Shown here: positions 27,677 through 40,500 of the stretch, in pieces
Position numbering within the stretch: position 1 is the first letter of the stretch
Layout: every line of letters begins with the position of its first letter
NCBI GenBank assembly: GCA_036245525.1
Contig: BTPG01000001.1
Span: forward strand, 178,706,958 to 178,770,957
DNA length: 64,000 nt
From: Semisulcospira habei
Taxonomy: Eukaryota > Mollusca > Gastropoda > Semisulcospiridae
Direction of reading: 5' to 3'
Translations under genes and position numbers: made by a program
The notes under the pieces: generated by a model
Told to the model about the DNA's origin: nothing
Seen by the model: only the letters and a program-made list of their open reading frames with translations
Database searches by the model: none

Positions 27677-30600
27677 TAGCTTTGGACTGACTGCCTTTCT
27701 GGTGCAGTATAGAATACATTTTTTATCTCAGTCCAACGTACTCAACTATCGGCACACCATTTAGTTTGTCTTTAAACTTCCCAAGCACTTTCTTGTTTTG
27801 TGTGCTATACAGCAGGTGATCTTTAGGATAATCAGACGTGTCGTACATGTGTAACTCTGTTTTCATGTCTTCGTAAAATTCTTCAGTAGGCACGTCAATG
27901 ATCATATAGTCAGTGTCAGTGTATAGCAGATGACACTCAGCATACTTTGGTTTAAAGTAATCATAGTAAAATTCAAGCATTAACAGTTTTGATAACTCAA
28001 GAATTGCCATACCAACGAATACTGGCTTGTCCAGTTTAACAATCTTTTTTTTTTGGAATGACACTGCATACAATGATGAATGAAACTCTTTGTACCCTGT
28101 GTACTGTGGCTTGCCTGTAAGTTTTATTGCCCCTGATTCAGTTGTGACCAGTCTCACATCTTTGCGGTGATGAGGAGTTTCCATCATCTTTCCAAAACAG
28201 GCATTGTTCATAAGCTTAAAGAAGTCTTTGTCAAATGCAGTGTTGCCATCTCTTGCACGAAGGGTTGTGTTTTTCATTATGTAATCTTTCATGAAAGCAC
28301 ACTGGTCAAAGCTTATACCTCTGTGAACTTTCTTTAGTACTAACCCATGTTTGATGTAAAACTGCAGTAAGCGATAGTGACAAACGTAATTGAATTTGTC
28401 ATTCAAATTTGGCACAAGTTTAGTGTCTTCTTTTTTCCCCGTCAAAGACATTTTCTCAACTGCTAATGGATAATCATTGTGGTAATCGTGTACATGGTTT
28501 TGGTACTCCAGGTCGTCTTCAAAGATCCAAACCTTTGCATCATTCCGGTCATAATTCATAATATAGTTTGTTAAGTGTGTTATGTCATACTGTGACAAAT
28601 CATGCAGTTGAAAGTTTTTCAAGGGCAATAACTCACACATTGCCCAGCCATACAAATTGTTAGCGTCCACGTAAGTAATGAATGACCTTGACCTTGAGGG
28701 GTCAAAGCCCTTTTCAAGGTCAAGATATTTGTTGTTGGCTTTGGCATAGTTGTTTGCGGCTATACTAATACCTCCCCTCAATCCGCGTTACACCATTTCA
28801 CCCATCGTACGATCAGACAGCAGGTCAATATATATCTTACTGGATTTTAAAAATGCATCCCATGTCATGCCAGGACTAGTTATGTAGCAAGCTGGGTCAG
28901 GACCGTAATGCAATAGACTCTTTTCACGGTAACTTTCTAATATGTCTGCTAGCAAACAAACGTCAGTTTTCAAGTACTGATCATGATAGTCACCAATCGT
29001 TTCACACCCTAATTTACCCCATGCATCAAGTGCATGCTGGTATTCAGAGTCAGAAATACCTTTTCCATTTAGTGTAGAATAAAATTTCTCTTTTGGTGGC
29101 AGTCTCCTTTCCTCAAACACAACCCAGTGATCAATGTATTCGTAAGGGTAGACACCTTTCTTAATTAAGTCTGGCTCAAAATATTTACTTGTTATTGAAA
29201 ACTCAGTCAGACCTTCTGCCAGACTAGCAAGCCTTAAAGACAAATGTTGCATTGAGTCATAAAATGCTAATTTGTTGCCGAGCCTAAAAGTCAAGTACTT
29301 TTCAGTTGTCTGCGCAATACAACTTATGTTTTTGTAAGACTCATCTACAGCACGCATGATAATGTGTGAATCATATCCTTTGAGATTGTGAAAAAAAGAT
29401 TGGTAACTTGTATGTCTCAGGATCTATTTTTAATAACAAGTTACAATTGTTATGTGCAGCACCTCTGTAGCATCCAGTTATGTGGTCATGGTCATGAACT
29501 TTATCATGTAGGGGTTGTTCACAAATCCAACACATCACAGCTGTAACAAAATTCAGTTTGTCTTCTTCTGTCATCACCAAAGGCATCTGACATGTTGTGA
29601 GATAATGTACTATCTGACTATACAGTTGTCTCATTTCTGTTAAAACAGACATGCTGCATTTTCCCCTCAGTAGATAACAGGCTCGGTATGCACACCGTCT
29701 GACCTAACAAGAATGTATCCAAAAGAGCACACCACTTGGTCACTCATCTTTACAGTCTTTGGTAATGATTCTGGAACAGGACCATCATATGGAACAACCA
29801 GTGATTCAAAATCAGCATACACTACAAACGGCAGCTTTTGCTGATTCCCATAGTTCTTAAAATATACTTGACTACCCGGATCTGGATACTTAAGTACTGT
29901 TTGTATGTCATCAGGTGACCTACAGTGCTGAACATGATTATGTGCCACTTTTATGCAAGAAAACCTTTGTAAACATCTCTTACACACTTCCTGTTTACTA
30001 ACATATTTAGAAACAATACTGCAAATTAGGTGTGACATACTCCTGATAATTGTGTAGTGAAAGTTATCATTATGGCCGGAGCTTATTAATAACATGTCAA
30101 CATGCTTATCTTCTGGCTGACCATAGGTGGGGGCAAGTGGTGATACTCTAATTGGCTGTAACTTGTTATCAGAGTCATTATCCCATACATACACATTCAC
30201 AGATATCCCAGCATTTAGTTTTTCAAACACGTCTATGTCTTCTATTTGAACAGGGAAATCTATACCACTAAAGTCGAGTTCGTTTGCAAATTTGGTGTAG
30301 TTAGATACACGCTCAGGTTTTGTTTTTACAAAATGCAGTTTAGCAAGCACACACCACAGGAAACAATGATTATCATTGTTCTGAATATTGACTACAGCCT
30401 TTTTGTTTGCAACCTCTGTTGGCAGTGGTAACCATGATTTGCCTAATATTGGATGATACCTTAACTGTTTTAATTGTAGTTCATGTACATGACCTTCATG
30501 CCAACCAGACCCCTTCATTCTTGCTCTGTCAATTGCTTCAAGAAAGTCAGGTAACAGTCTGTCTCTAAACACGTTTTCCAATTCTCTTCTTGTGTTAACT

Positions 30601-30844
30601 GTGTGTTGTCTTGTCGAGATATCCGATACAATCACTTCACCATCTACCCTAGTAAATTCTATTTTGGCAACAACCTGAATCTTAACACTTCCTGAAAGAA
30701 GATTATCTTGTATGACAGAAAAGAGTTTTCTATTGATTCATAAACATTGTAAGTGTTTGATAAAGGCAAGTCTGTTGTGTGAAACACATTTCTTAAGCTT
30801 GATTGACTTGGAGGGCTTGATGGGCTTTGGGCATTGTCGGTCAT
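27338..30844 (-). pseudogene. PolB: Protein-primed family B DNA polymerase, copy C
   Basis: Readable segments are 29667-30635 (N-terminal, exonuclease I YADFESL), 29371-29652 (Cys/His module, DHDHITG), 28788-29357 (exonuclease III) and 27723-28781 (motifs A DANNLYG, B NNACFGK). Motif C is altered to YTDTDY. Frameshifts lie near 30715, 29660 and 29370. Further damage is a stop at 28788-28790 (CGT GTA turned to TAA-type change), a stop near 27720 and an expanded T run at 27647-27669. The start MTDNAQSPS is at 30844. Confidence 0.92.
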
Positions 30845-30879
30845 TTTTATTTGACCAACAAAATATTAAATAAAAAATA

Positions 30880-31227
30880 TTAACGCTGACTCTGTATGTG
30901 TAATACCATTTTATTAACTGTAAGCCAGTTAATATAAACATTTAGTTTACGTAGTTGTTTAAATATGTTATAACAAAGTATCTCAAACCAGTTGCAGTTT
31001 GTATCATTAACTTTAAAGGAATGTGTCCTAAAATCAACAGTCGTGCACTCCACAATTGGATGTTCATCAATAAATTCCAAACTCACATTATATGCCATGT
31101 GTATCTCCACTGGCGTTGAAAGGCTTATGTGAGGCTGTTTGGGTGATGATATTAAGTCAGTAAAGTGCTCAACATCTTTAAAGCAGTGTGTGATATCAAT
31201 AGCTCGCTCGGTTTGTCTGTCTGTCAT
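30880..31227 (-). CDS. Small variable Polinton protein (115 aa), copy C
   Basis: Intact despite decay around it. Only the first residues (MTD), an FKDV patch, and the C-terminus (LTVNKMVLHIQ) are shared with the 128-aa version in copy D (41014-41400); the middle differs strongly. It probably forms a single small domain, with no membrane segment. It sits between PolB and ATPase. Function unknown. Confidence 0.72.
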   Translation of the reverse strand: MTDRQTERAIDITHCFKDVEHFTDLISSPKQPHISLSTPVEIHMAYNVSLEFIDEHPIVECTTVDFRTHSFKVNDTNCNWFEILCYNIFKQLRKLNVYINWLTVNKMVLHIQSQR

Positions 31228-31254
31228 TTTTTATGGTCAAACCAAAAGACTGAA

Positions 31255-31861
31255 TTAATTTACTAATCCATACCCAGTGGGCTGATCTGTCTTTAAGATA
31301 AGCTTTAGATGCTTAGGTGATTTCAGTTTGTTTTTCACAATGTCTCATTCATGCTTATTTGGTATTACATCGTTTTCTCTGAGACAGTCTTCAAAGCTGT
31401 CACGGTCCTTACAGTAAAATAAACAGATAAACTTTACCTGTTCTCAAAAATCTTTCAGTACAGCATTATATTTTTCAGTGAGAATCCAAACACTGACATT
31501 TGAGTGTCTGCCACTGAAGGCAAGTTCTGCTAATGTGTTTCTCTTCTTAACAATATCTTTTTCTGCAAAGCAGTCATCAACAATAAACAAGGTTGGGTTG
31601 TCCTTCAAATTGCTTGTAAAAATATTATAGGTAGTCATTTAGTTTTTTCTCAGGGTCGACTAAGTAAATGTTGTTGTCAGACCAAATGAATAAACAGTTG
31701 TGATAAGCTTTGTTGTGTTTGATCATAGGACAGAATATCACAATGTTTTTGAAATGATGGATGTATCTTGTTTGTAATAGATTAAGAACAAATTCAGTTT
31801 TCCCACAGCCTGTGGCACCACAAAACAAACCACAGTGTGGGTCGAGTATCATCAAGTTCAT
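31255..31861 (-). pseudogene. ATPase: Polinton packaging ATPase, copy C
   Basis: Walker A GATGCGKTEF is intact, and Walker B LFIVDDC is present. An insertion near 31590 and an adjacent indel shift the frame (31625-31861 and 31444-31638 are the open parts). A stop at about 31444 removes the end. Confidence 0.88.
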
Positions 31862-31880
31862 TTTAAAACACAATATAATT

Positions 31881-33158
31881 TTAATACATGTGTCCACTTA
31901 GTCGGCTCTCTGCAATATTGAGTTGTGCATCATAAATCAGATACAAATAAACATTTATTGCTCTGGCAGTTTCAGTCTTTTTTTGTATCTGGATTGTAAT
32001 CCCATCACTACCGTTTTCAACAGTACAACCTGACCCGTGTAGGTAGTCGTCGTCGGTACTACGCAGGTCTAACCAAACTGCATACTTGTTTGTCAGGTAT
32101 TGTCCAAGTCTTACATCATACAGATGTAGATCTTTGCATGCCATGTTTGCCGGTTTTTCTCTAAGTCTTCCACCTGCAAAATATTTTGTGACCTCGTCGT
32201 AGTGCTGGGAAGGTTGCATTCCTGATGTGTACACTTGATTAGGACGACCTTCGATTGTACAAGACAAATGTGTTATCTTTGGATTATTGAATTTTTCTGA
32301 ATCCCTTTTGTATGGACTCGCCGGTTCAACAAACAACTTAAGAATGCCTTTCAGTGACCTGGTAGGTGTGTTCAAGTTCCACATTGGATCGCTTTTGTCT
32401 TTATGCATTAAACTATGTCTTATCACCCGGTTATAGTAAATCGGCAGTCTTGACTGGTACTGATTTTGAATGAGAGTAGCTAGATGAGCATGTGTGACAA
32501 TTTCGTATTCCAAAGAGATGTTATAAATCTTGTATTTTGCATTGGGATCCGATGATTTGATAACTTTGGAGTAGTCATTGAAGGTTAGTTCAGAACTCAG
32601 ACGTTCATTCAGTGCTCCTTGATAATAAGGCAAATGCGCTGTTAGGATTTCAAATTCAAGTGGAATGTAAAATCTGGTTCCATATGTTTCTGCCATTATA
32701 ACGTCCTTGGCTGTAGTGGTTACTTTATCGCCTGAATCGATTCAAAGTTTAGCAATGTTATCTGACTGTATGCCTTGGTAAATACGGTCTTCTCTTTCTT
32801 CTTTAGTGAGCCAAAGATCTTTATAGCAGTAAAACACATCAGCATCATCAAGACTAAACACTTCCTGTCCTTCAAGTTTAACTTTAATTGTCTTTATAAT
32901 TGCTCTGCCTAGGTTGTTAACTAGTGTTCTGTTCACATCTGATTCTGATAAAAGTTCTATATTAAAAGCAAGGCTTCCAGTGCCAGGAACGATAACGTCA
33001 CTGGGACCTAGGTTTGGAAACTTGACAGTAAGAGTTTGGTTTTGATCTATGGTACTTGGATTATTTGTGATAACAATTGATTGTCTAATGCCCTTAACAC
33101 CAAGAGGCTCTCTTAGTTTTCTATATGGGTCTAACTTTGATCTGTAAGACGATGACAT
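31881..33158 (-). pseudogene. MCP: Polinton major capsid protein, copy C (one TGA)
   Basis: Start MSSSYRSKLDPYRK at 33158. One Arg codon (CGA in the others) is TGA at 32742-32744, and the segment right after it is slightly shorter. Otherwise the two halves (32742-33158; 31881-32696) are open and cover the full length, including the C-terminal region lost in copy B. Confidence 0.87.
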
Positions 33159-33199
33159 TTTATTATGCAAAAATCAAAAATATTAAATTAATAAAAACG

Positions 33200-34418
33200 A
33201 TGGCAGCGGGAGGATTTAATCATGATGATTTTCAAATGGATGTCATGAATGTCTCTGATACTAGTACCACAGATATGACTGGAATGGGAAATACTTCTCC
33301 TTTGTACCACGAACTGTTAAAAGACAAAGTAAACTCATTTTATGACATTGTTGGTACGCGCCCAGATGTAACAGATCCTAATCAGTTTGAATATGATAAA
33401 GGACTTATTTGTAAATACAGACAGAGGTAAAGTACATCTAACACATAAAAATAACCCTGCTAAGTTTAGAGCTTTAAGTACAATTAAAGGTGAAGTCGAT
33501 CGTAACTTCGGGTTGGCAAGGTACCTTGGTATTAGGGGGTCTCCCGGTCCTACCGGTCCTCACGCACCTCCGCTTGCGCCTCATCTTGTTAGCGCTCTTC
33601 ACAACATGCAAACAAGGTTACCAACAGGACAAGAAATTCAAATGGCAGCAGTAACATGCCTGCCAGAAATAGCAAACATGGTAATACAAGAAACCTCATT
33701 TACTGAAGGTCAAATAAATGACGCTATGAAAACAATAGATGACCCGCCTTTGTCAATGCAGGAGATTATGGGCTTGGATAAATCACTGCAGACAATAAGA
33801 GGTGAGATGGTAAATAATGTAGCCAAACTAGGTCAGCTTGATAAACACATAGAAAGAGAAAAAGAGGAACTGGCTACAGCAGACAATGGGAATCTTGACA
33901 CAGAAATAAAAGAAAGAATACAACACAGATTAAATGATTTGCAGATAGAAAGATCAGGGCGATTAGAAGTGATTAGTATAGGAAGAAAAAACTGAAAACA
34001 CAGTCAACAGGATTAGAGAAACTATTCAGAAAATTCTTCACGAAGACACAGCTTTGGCTGAGTGATTAAAAACACTTTTCAGAGAGCAGGGTATTACTAT
34101 TGCAAGTTTAAATACTGCTCTTGGATTTATTATCAGTACTGTTGTGTTGGCTGTCTCTGGTGGACCTCCAGCCCCAACTGACCCAAACGATTTACAAACA
34201 TGGGTAAAAAAAACATTTGTCTCATATAACAGACTTGCGTAAGAAATTGGCTGTGAAAGCAATGGATGCTTTGCCTGGTATAATAGGGAGTGTTGTCAGT
34301 TGGCTAATCAATACATCGGCAAAGGTAGTAGGGTTTATGGCAGAGCATGTGTGGGTCTTTTTTGGTTAGAGTAGGAGGGTTAATAACTGGGTATTTAATG
34401 AAACAGGTAAAGAAGTAA
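33200..34418 (+). pseudogene. Polinton coiled-coil membrane protein (~390 aa), copy C
   Basis: Start MAAGGFNHDDFQMD at 33200. Frameshifts lie near 33405 and 33988 and after 34205, with a TGA (Arg in others) near 34064. The coiled coil (33600-33990) is well conserved. The Pro/Gly linker after the first transmembrane segment is shorter than in B and D. The end overlaps the 403-aa gene. Confidence 0.85.
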
Positions 34419-34793
34419 TATACCTAATCCAGTAAGGCCTATTACCAATGCAGTTCTCTCTAACTCATGTGTGTTTGTCTGTACAGGTACCGGTGTTCAA
34501 GCTGGTGTCGGTGTTGGGGATGAGGCTGGGGCTATTACTGTCTGTACAGGCATTATTAATGGTTTTAATGGCTGTCAATGTGTGGTTGTTGCCCCCAAGT
34601 TTACTGATGGATTGAGTCCTAATTTTTTTTATCACACCCTGCAACAATGATTTCATTATTATAATTTGTTATTGTCCCCATTTGGAGTTGAAGGTCAGAC
34701 GGTAACATGTATAATCCGATGCCAACTACAAAGTCAACTTTCGATCTGGCATATCTGAGAACGTCTTGATAGCGTTGTATGCTTGATGGGAGA
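34395..34793 (-). pseudogene. 403-aa Polinton protein, copy C, C-terminal part
   Basis: This is the 3' part of the gene whose 5' part lies at 53180-54042. They are separated by Polinton D, which inserted in the codons for the conserved LPSSIQRYQ region. It has its own indels (for example near 34570 and 34625). The 6-bp GGGAGA at 34788-34793 is the left target duplication. Confidence 0.9.
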
Positions 34794-34925
34794 AGAGAAA
34801 GGAACTGTGGGTGTTTTTGGACAATTTACATACACCCTCTAATTTCATTGTTTTTGACCGCAAATCGCTCACCTAATAACACCCCCCCCCCCCCCCCCCG
34901 TTTTTCCTATATTTTCTTTATTTTT
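34794..34925 (+). repeat. Left terminal inverted repeat of Polinton D
   Basis: Matches the reverse complement of about 53056-53179, including ACAATTTACATACACCCTCT. It contains a C run at 34882-34899 that is shorter on the right side. It is unlike the TIR of copy C, so C and D belong to different TIR subfamilies despite similar genes. Confidence 0.92.
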
Positions 34926-34985
34926 TTCAGTAAAATAAAGATTTCCAAAATCAATGTCATTAAAATTAATATTTTTTATTATAAA

Positions 34986-35513
34986 ATGAATCAAGACGAA
35001 TTACTTCTTCTAAATGATATCAATGCTGTAGAGAACAAAGACTTAGACTCGAAAAAACAGCGTCTTTTGTCTGTAGTTGTTTCGGGCAAGTCAAAGGCTT
35101 ATCTCGGAAAACAATACATGACAGAGGATATTGAATCTCTAACCTCTGACGAGCTAATCAAGCTTCATTCAAAATATGAAAACCACATCGCTTCACTAAT
35201 GACTCGTGATTTAAGCCTATCTCTTGTATGCCTATACACAAAAGCAGTGAGTCACTTTCTACCTGTGGATTGTGACAGCCTATCACACGACCTTGAAAGC
35301 AATCCTATTGTTTCAAGTTCAATTGGTAAATTAGCATGCCTCATGTTTTACAAGTTTGGAAATTACCTTGCACCTGTGGTAACATTACTTGTTACTGGGA
35401 GTCATATTGATTTTTCAAAAATAAATTTTACTGCAGAAGAAAATGGACGAAACCCAGACGACTCCACAACTGAACCCCAACCCTGTTTTGACACAGGTTC
35501 AAACTGTGACTAA
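34986..35513 (+). CDS. Polinton 175-aa protein, copy D
   Basis: Intact, starting MNQDELLLLNDINAVEN at 34986 just after TTTATTATAAA. Same layout as the copy B gene: acidic helical N-terminus and hydrophobic C-terminal part. It overlaps the start of the 157-aa gene (35443) by 71 bases. Confidence 0.8.
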   Translation: MNQDELLLLNDINAVENKDLDSKKQRLLSVVVSGKSKAYLGKQYMTEDIESLTSDELIKLHSKYENHIASLMTRDLSLSLVCLYTKAVSHFLPVDCDSLSHDLESNPIVSSSIGKLACLMFYKFGNYLAPVVTLLVTGSHIDFSKINFTAEENGRNPDDSTTEPQPCFDTGSNCD

Positions 35514-35880
35514 GGCTAAAAGTCCAGGCAGGGTTGGGGCTGGAAAAAGATTAGCCGAATGGAACAGGCAAAAGAAATTACAGCTTAAGGCACAAACAGA
35601 AAAGACTGATCCACCGTCAGGACCATCAGGACCGTCAGTACTGTCACTCCCTCATCAAAGTGAGAGACAAACAACCCAGTCAACCCTGAACCTCAAACAA
35701 CAAAATATATAGTTGCCGGATTTGTTGTCAGATTTGGTTACGTAGGTTATCAATTATACAAAAAAATACAAACCACAGACTCGTACAGTGACCAAAAAAT
35801 TAAACACTCCATCATCAAAACCAGAAGTCTCCACATTACCAACAATACCCAAAGCCGTTGACCCATTTTATATGCAGTAA
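35443..35880 (+). pseudogene. Polinton single-pass membrane protein (157-aa family), copy D
   Basis: Open from 35443 to 35712. A deletion near 35680 then puts TAG in frame, and an A-run insertion near 35766 adds a second shift. The transmembrane and C-terminal codons up to ATGCAGTAA at 35880 remain readable in other frames. Confidence 0.82.
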
Positions 35881-35915
35881 ATAAAAATATTATTTTAATT
35901 TTATTGCCTTAGAAA

Positions 35916-36146
35916 ATGAGCGACACAAAGAACATAATGAACCTTGTGTATCATTCTGCCGTAATCAGCGGACTAGCAGTAGCGTATTCTATGCTAGGAA
36001 AAAATCTACTCAAAATGAAATCAGCAGACCTCAGTAGATTAGATTTCGAAGACAGCGCTAAGCTAATTGTAGTCGTCACAGCATCAATTGCGACAAAAGA
36101 TTTTCTTGTCAAGCAGGGAATTATTTCCGAAAATGTTTCTATGTAA
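35916..36146 (+). CDS. Small Polinton membrane protein (76 aa), copy D
   Basis: Intact and the same length as in A and B, with the two hydrophobic stretches. The stop TAA is followed immediately by ATAAAAATAATATG, leading to the next gene. Confidence 0.8.
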   Translation: MSDTKNIMNLVYHSAVISGLAVAYSMLGKNLLKMKSADLSRLDFEDSAKLIVVVTASIATKDFLVKQGIISENVSM

Positions 36147-36157
36147 ATAAAAATAAT

Positions 36158-36598
36158 ATGGCGACTTTGGCAGTAATAATTGGAGGCGCGATGGTCAACG
36201 CCCTGGCATTTAGCGGCTCAAATTATCTCTTTTCAAAAGTAGGTAGAGAGGAATCTGCAGAAGAAATGAAGCGTCACAATGAAGCATCAGAGAAACTCAC
36301 TCAAGCGCAACAGGATTATGAAAAGCAGCGAATAGAGAAACTTGATTTTATCAATGAAAGATTGAGGCTTGAAGGTCACGCACAGCATACGTTTTCAAAT
36401 ACAGACGAAGCAATCCGTGAGTATTTTCTTGTCACTGGTAATGACATGTCTATCCCAAAACCAAAACTTAGTGACTACTATCAACCGAGTACACAACAAA
36501 GAAACGGGGAGATAATCTTTGTTCTAGTGGGAATGACATTTGTTTATTTTACTGGTCTTTATATTGCTAGAAGAAATGAACCCCGGGGTAGAAAATAA
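36158..36598 (+). CDS. Polinton coiled-coil membrane protein (146 aa), copy D
   Basis: Intact. It is two residues longer at the C-terminus (RRNEPRGRK) than in A and B. Hydrophobic N-terminus, charged helical middle and C-terminal transmembrane segment. Overlaps the integrase start at 36576. Confidence 0.8.
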   Translation: MATLAVIIGGAMVNALAFSGSNYLFSKVGREESAEEMKRHNEASEKLTQAQQDYEKQRIEKLDFINERLRLEGHAQHTFSNTDEAIREYFLVTGNDMSIPKPKLSDYYQPSTQQRNGEIIFVLVGMTFVYFTGLYIARRNEPRGRK

Positions 36599-37556
36599 AC
36601 TATCAAAAATATATTACTCTCCATCAGGCTATTGGAAAGGGCAAACTGCTATTGAAAAATTACATGCCGCTGTGGGCGGAGATATAACACTCAATCAAGT
36701 CAAACAATGGTTGCAGAGACAGGCAATTTGGCAGATATATCTTCCTGCTCCAAGAAAGATATCTAGACCCCATTTTGAAAACACTACCCCAAATGACACA
36801 CATCAAATGGACCTCTTGTTTCTACCACATGACACAATAAGAAAGAAACGATACAAGTACGCATTAACTGTTGTTGACATTGCGTCAAGGTATAAAGACG
36901 CTGAACCCATATCTGACAAAACAGCTACAACAGTTGATACAGCGTTATCAAAGATATAGAGTCGAGGCCCTTTAAGATACCCCAGACTTGTTCAAGTTGA
37001 TGACGGATCAGAATTTAAGGGCGCTGTTAATCAGTTATTTGCGAAGCACAGCGTACTGGTTAGACGAGGCATTCCAGGTGTACACAGATCACAGGCAATT
37101 GTAGAGAACTTTAACAAACAGTTATCAGAGAGACTTTTCAGTTACCAGTATTCTAAGGAACTCATGCATGACACCCGGAACACTGAGTGGGTAAAGAGAT
37201 TACCACATGTGATAAAAGCAATGAACAATGAAGGTCATGGCTTACACTTAAAGCCTGTTGATGCTATTAAATTGAAATCAGTTACAGAACCAAAAACAGG
37301 ACTGTCCCCAGCACCAGACACAAGTTTGTTTACTAAACAGGTAAGATATTTATATCAACCTGGAGAATCAGAAAACGACGTGAAGCGCAGGGCAACAGAC
37401 CCCATCTGGTCAACGTCTGTACACAATATAAAAAAAATAGTCCCCGGTCCTGACGCAACAATATATTACCTGTATGAGCCTGCACCCCAGAGGGCATTTG
37501 TCAGAGAAGAATTACAGATTATTCCCCCAGACACCGTTACTCATTTCAGTAACTAA
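36576..37556 (+). pseudogene. INT: Polinton integrase, copy D (single nonsense codon)
   Basis: Start at 36576 by homology (NPGVENKLSK). One substitution turns a conserved Tyr codon (TAT in the others) into TAG at 36957-36959, between the first and second catalytic acidic residues. The rest of the frame is open to 37556, with VDDGSEF and IVENFNK kept. This looks like a recent loss. Confidence 0.92.
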
Positions 37557-40500
37557 CTCATCAATTAATTCATTAACCAGTTCATCGGCTATGTCTTCAG
37601 ATAACTTGAGCCTGTAATGTCCAGGTGCATAAGCCTTTTCCTTACTGTGAAACACTCGTTTCGTGTCCCCAACTGCAAGTGACTTCTTATGTGTTTGGAT
37701 TATTTCAAGATTATGTTTGTTTGATCTCAGTGACTTGTTTGGATAATCAGGCATTAATGCACCATCTAACACTTGCTTATAATGTTCATGACGTATGTCT
37801 TTATTTTTTATTGCTGATTTTTTTATTCCTTTGGCTTTCGACTGACTACCTTTCTGATGCAGTATAGAATACATTTTGGATCTCAGTCCAACGTACTCAA
37901 CTATTGGTACACCATTTAGTTCATCTTTAAACTTACCAGGCACTTTCTTGTTTTGTGTGCTAAACAGTGGATGATCTTTTGGGTAGTCAGACGTGTCATA
38001 CATGTGTAGTTCTGTTTTCATGTCTTCATAAAAGTCTTCAGTACACACATCAATGATCATAGAGTCAGTGTCAGTGTATAGTAGACGACACTCAGGATAT
38101 TTTGGTTTGAAGTAATCATAATAAAAATCAAGTATCAACAGTTTTGACAACTCAAGAATTGCCATACCAATGAATACTGCTTGTCCAGTTTAACAATCTT
38201 TTTTTTCAGTGACACTGCATACAATGACGAATGAAACTCTTTATACCCTGTGTACTGTGGCTTGCCTGTAAGTTTAATTGCACCTGATTCAGTTGTGACT
38301 AGTCTCACATCTTTGCGGTGATGAGGATTTTCCATAGTCTTTCCAAAACAGGCATTGTTCATAAGCTTAAAGAAGTCTTTGTCAAATGCAGTGTTGCCGT
38401 CTCTGGCACGCAATGTTGTGTTCTTCATTATGTAATCTTTCATGAAAGCACTCTGATCAAATTGAATTCCTCTGTGAACTTTCTTTAGTACTAACCCGTG
38501 TCTGATGTAAAACTGCAGCAATCGATAGTGGCAAACGTAATTGAATTTGTCATTCAAATTTGGCACAAGTTTAGTGTCTTCTTTTTTTCCTGTCATACTC
38601 ATTTTCTCAACTGCCAACGGATAATCATTATGGTAATCATGTAGATGGTGTGGGTACTCCAGGTCGACTTCAAAGATCCAACCCTTCGCATCATTTTGAT
38701 CAAGATTCATAATATTGTTTGCTAACCCTGACTCTGTTATGTCATACTGTGACAAATCATACAGACAAAAGTTTTTCAAGGGCGATAACTCACACATCGC
38801 CCAGCCGTACAAATTGTTAGCGTCTACATAGGTAATGAATGACCTTGACCTTGAGGGGTCGAACCCAAGGTCATCATGACCCGGGCCGTCCAGATATTTA
38901 TTGTTGGCTCTGGCATAATTGTTCGCTGCAATACTAATCCCTCCCCTCAATCCACGTTCCACCATTTCACCCATCGTACGATCAGACAACAGGTCTATAG
39001 ATATCTGACTGGATTTCAAAAATGCATCCCATGTCATGCCAGGACTAGTTATGTAACAAGCAGGGTCAAGCTTGTAGTGTAACAAACCCTTTTCACGGTA
39101 ACTTTCAAATACGTCTGCTAGCAAACAAACGTCAGCTTTCAAGTACTGGTCGTGATAGTCACCAATTGTCTGACACCCTAACTTCCCCCATGCATCAAGT
39201 GCATGTTGATAATCAGAATCAGAAATACCTTTACCATTTTGGTGGTAGTCTCCTTTCTTCAAACACAACCCAGTGATCAATGTACTCATATGGATACACA
39301 CATTTTTTAATCAAGTCTGGTTCAAAATATTTACTCGTTATTGGATAGTCAGTCCTTCTGCCAAACTAGCCAACCCTAAAGACAAATGTTGCATGGAGTC
39401 ATAAAATGCTAATTTCTCTAACCTAAAAGTCAAGTATTTTTCAGTTGTCTGGGCAATACAACTAATTTTTTTGTAAGACTCATCTACAGCCTGCATGATA
39501 ATGTGAGAATCATATCCTTTGAGATTGTGAAAAAAGATTGGTAACTTATGTCTTAGGATCTGTTTTTAATAACAAGTTACAATTGTTATGTGCAGCACCT
39601 CTGTAACGTCCAGTTATGTGATCATGGTCACAAACTTTGTCACCTCCTAAAGGTTGTTCGCAAATCCAACACGTCACAGCTGTATCAAATTTCAGTTTGT
39701 CTTCTTCTGTCATCACCAAAGTCATCTGACATGTTGTGAGATATTGTACTACCTGACTATACAGTTGTCTCATTTCTGTTAAAAACAGACATGCTGCATT
39801 TTCACCCCTGTAGATAACAGGTTCTGAATGCTGCCCGTCTGACCTAACAATAATGTATCCAAAAGAACACACCACTTGGTCACTCAACTTTATAGTCTTT
39901 GGTAATGACTCTGGAACAGGACCCTAATATGGTACAACCAGTGATTGAAAATCAGCATACACTACAAACGGCAGTTTTGCGGATTCACATAGTTCTTAAA
40001 ATATACTTGACTACCAGGATCTAGATACTTAAGCACAGTCTGTATATCATCAGCTGATCTACAATGCAGTACATGTTTATGTGCTACTGCAATAGAAGAG
40101 AACCTTTGTAAACATCTTTTACACACTTCCTGTTTACCATTGTGTTTTGTTGTATGCCCATGAATTAGACGTGACATATTTCTGATAATTGTGTAGTGGA
40201 AGTTATCATTATCTCCGACAGGGTCTATTAATAACATGTCAACATGCTTATCTTCTGACTGTCCATATGTTGGAGCAAGTGGTGATACTCTAATGGGTTG
40301 TAACTTATCAACAGACCCATTATCCCACACAAACACATTTACAGATATACCAGGATTTAGTTTTTCAAACAAGTCTATGTCTTCTATTTTAACAGGGAAC
40401 TCAATGCCACTAAAGTTGAGTTCATTTACAAATTTGATGTAGTTAGATACACGTTCAGGTTTTGATTTTATAAAGTGTAGTTTAGCAAGCACACACCACA

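Noticed and set aside
34882..34899. C run in the D TIR as a regulatory G-quadruplex
   Set aside because: A plain homopolymer with a different length at the other TIR is more likely slippage or assembly noise.
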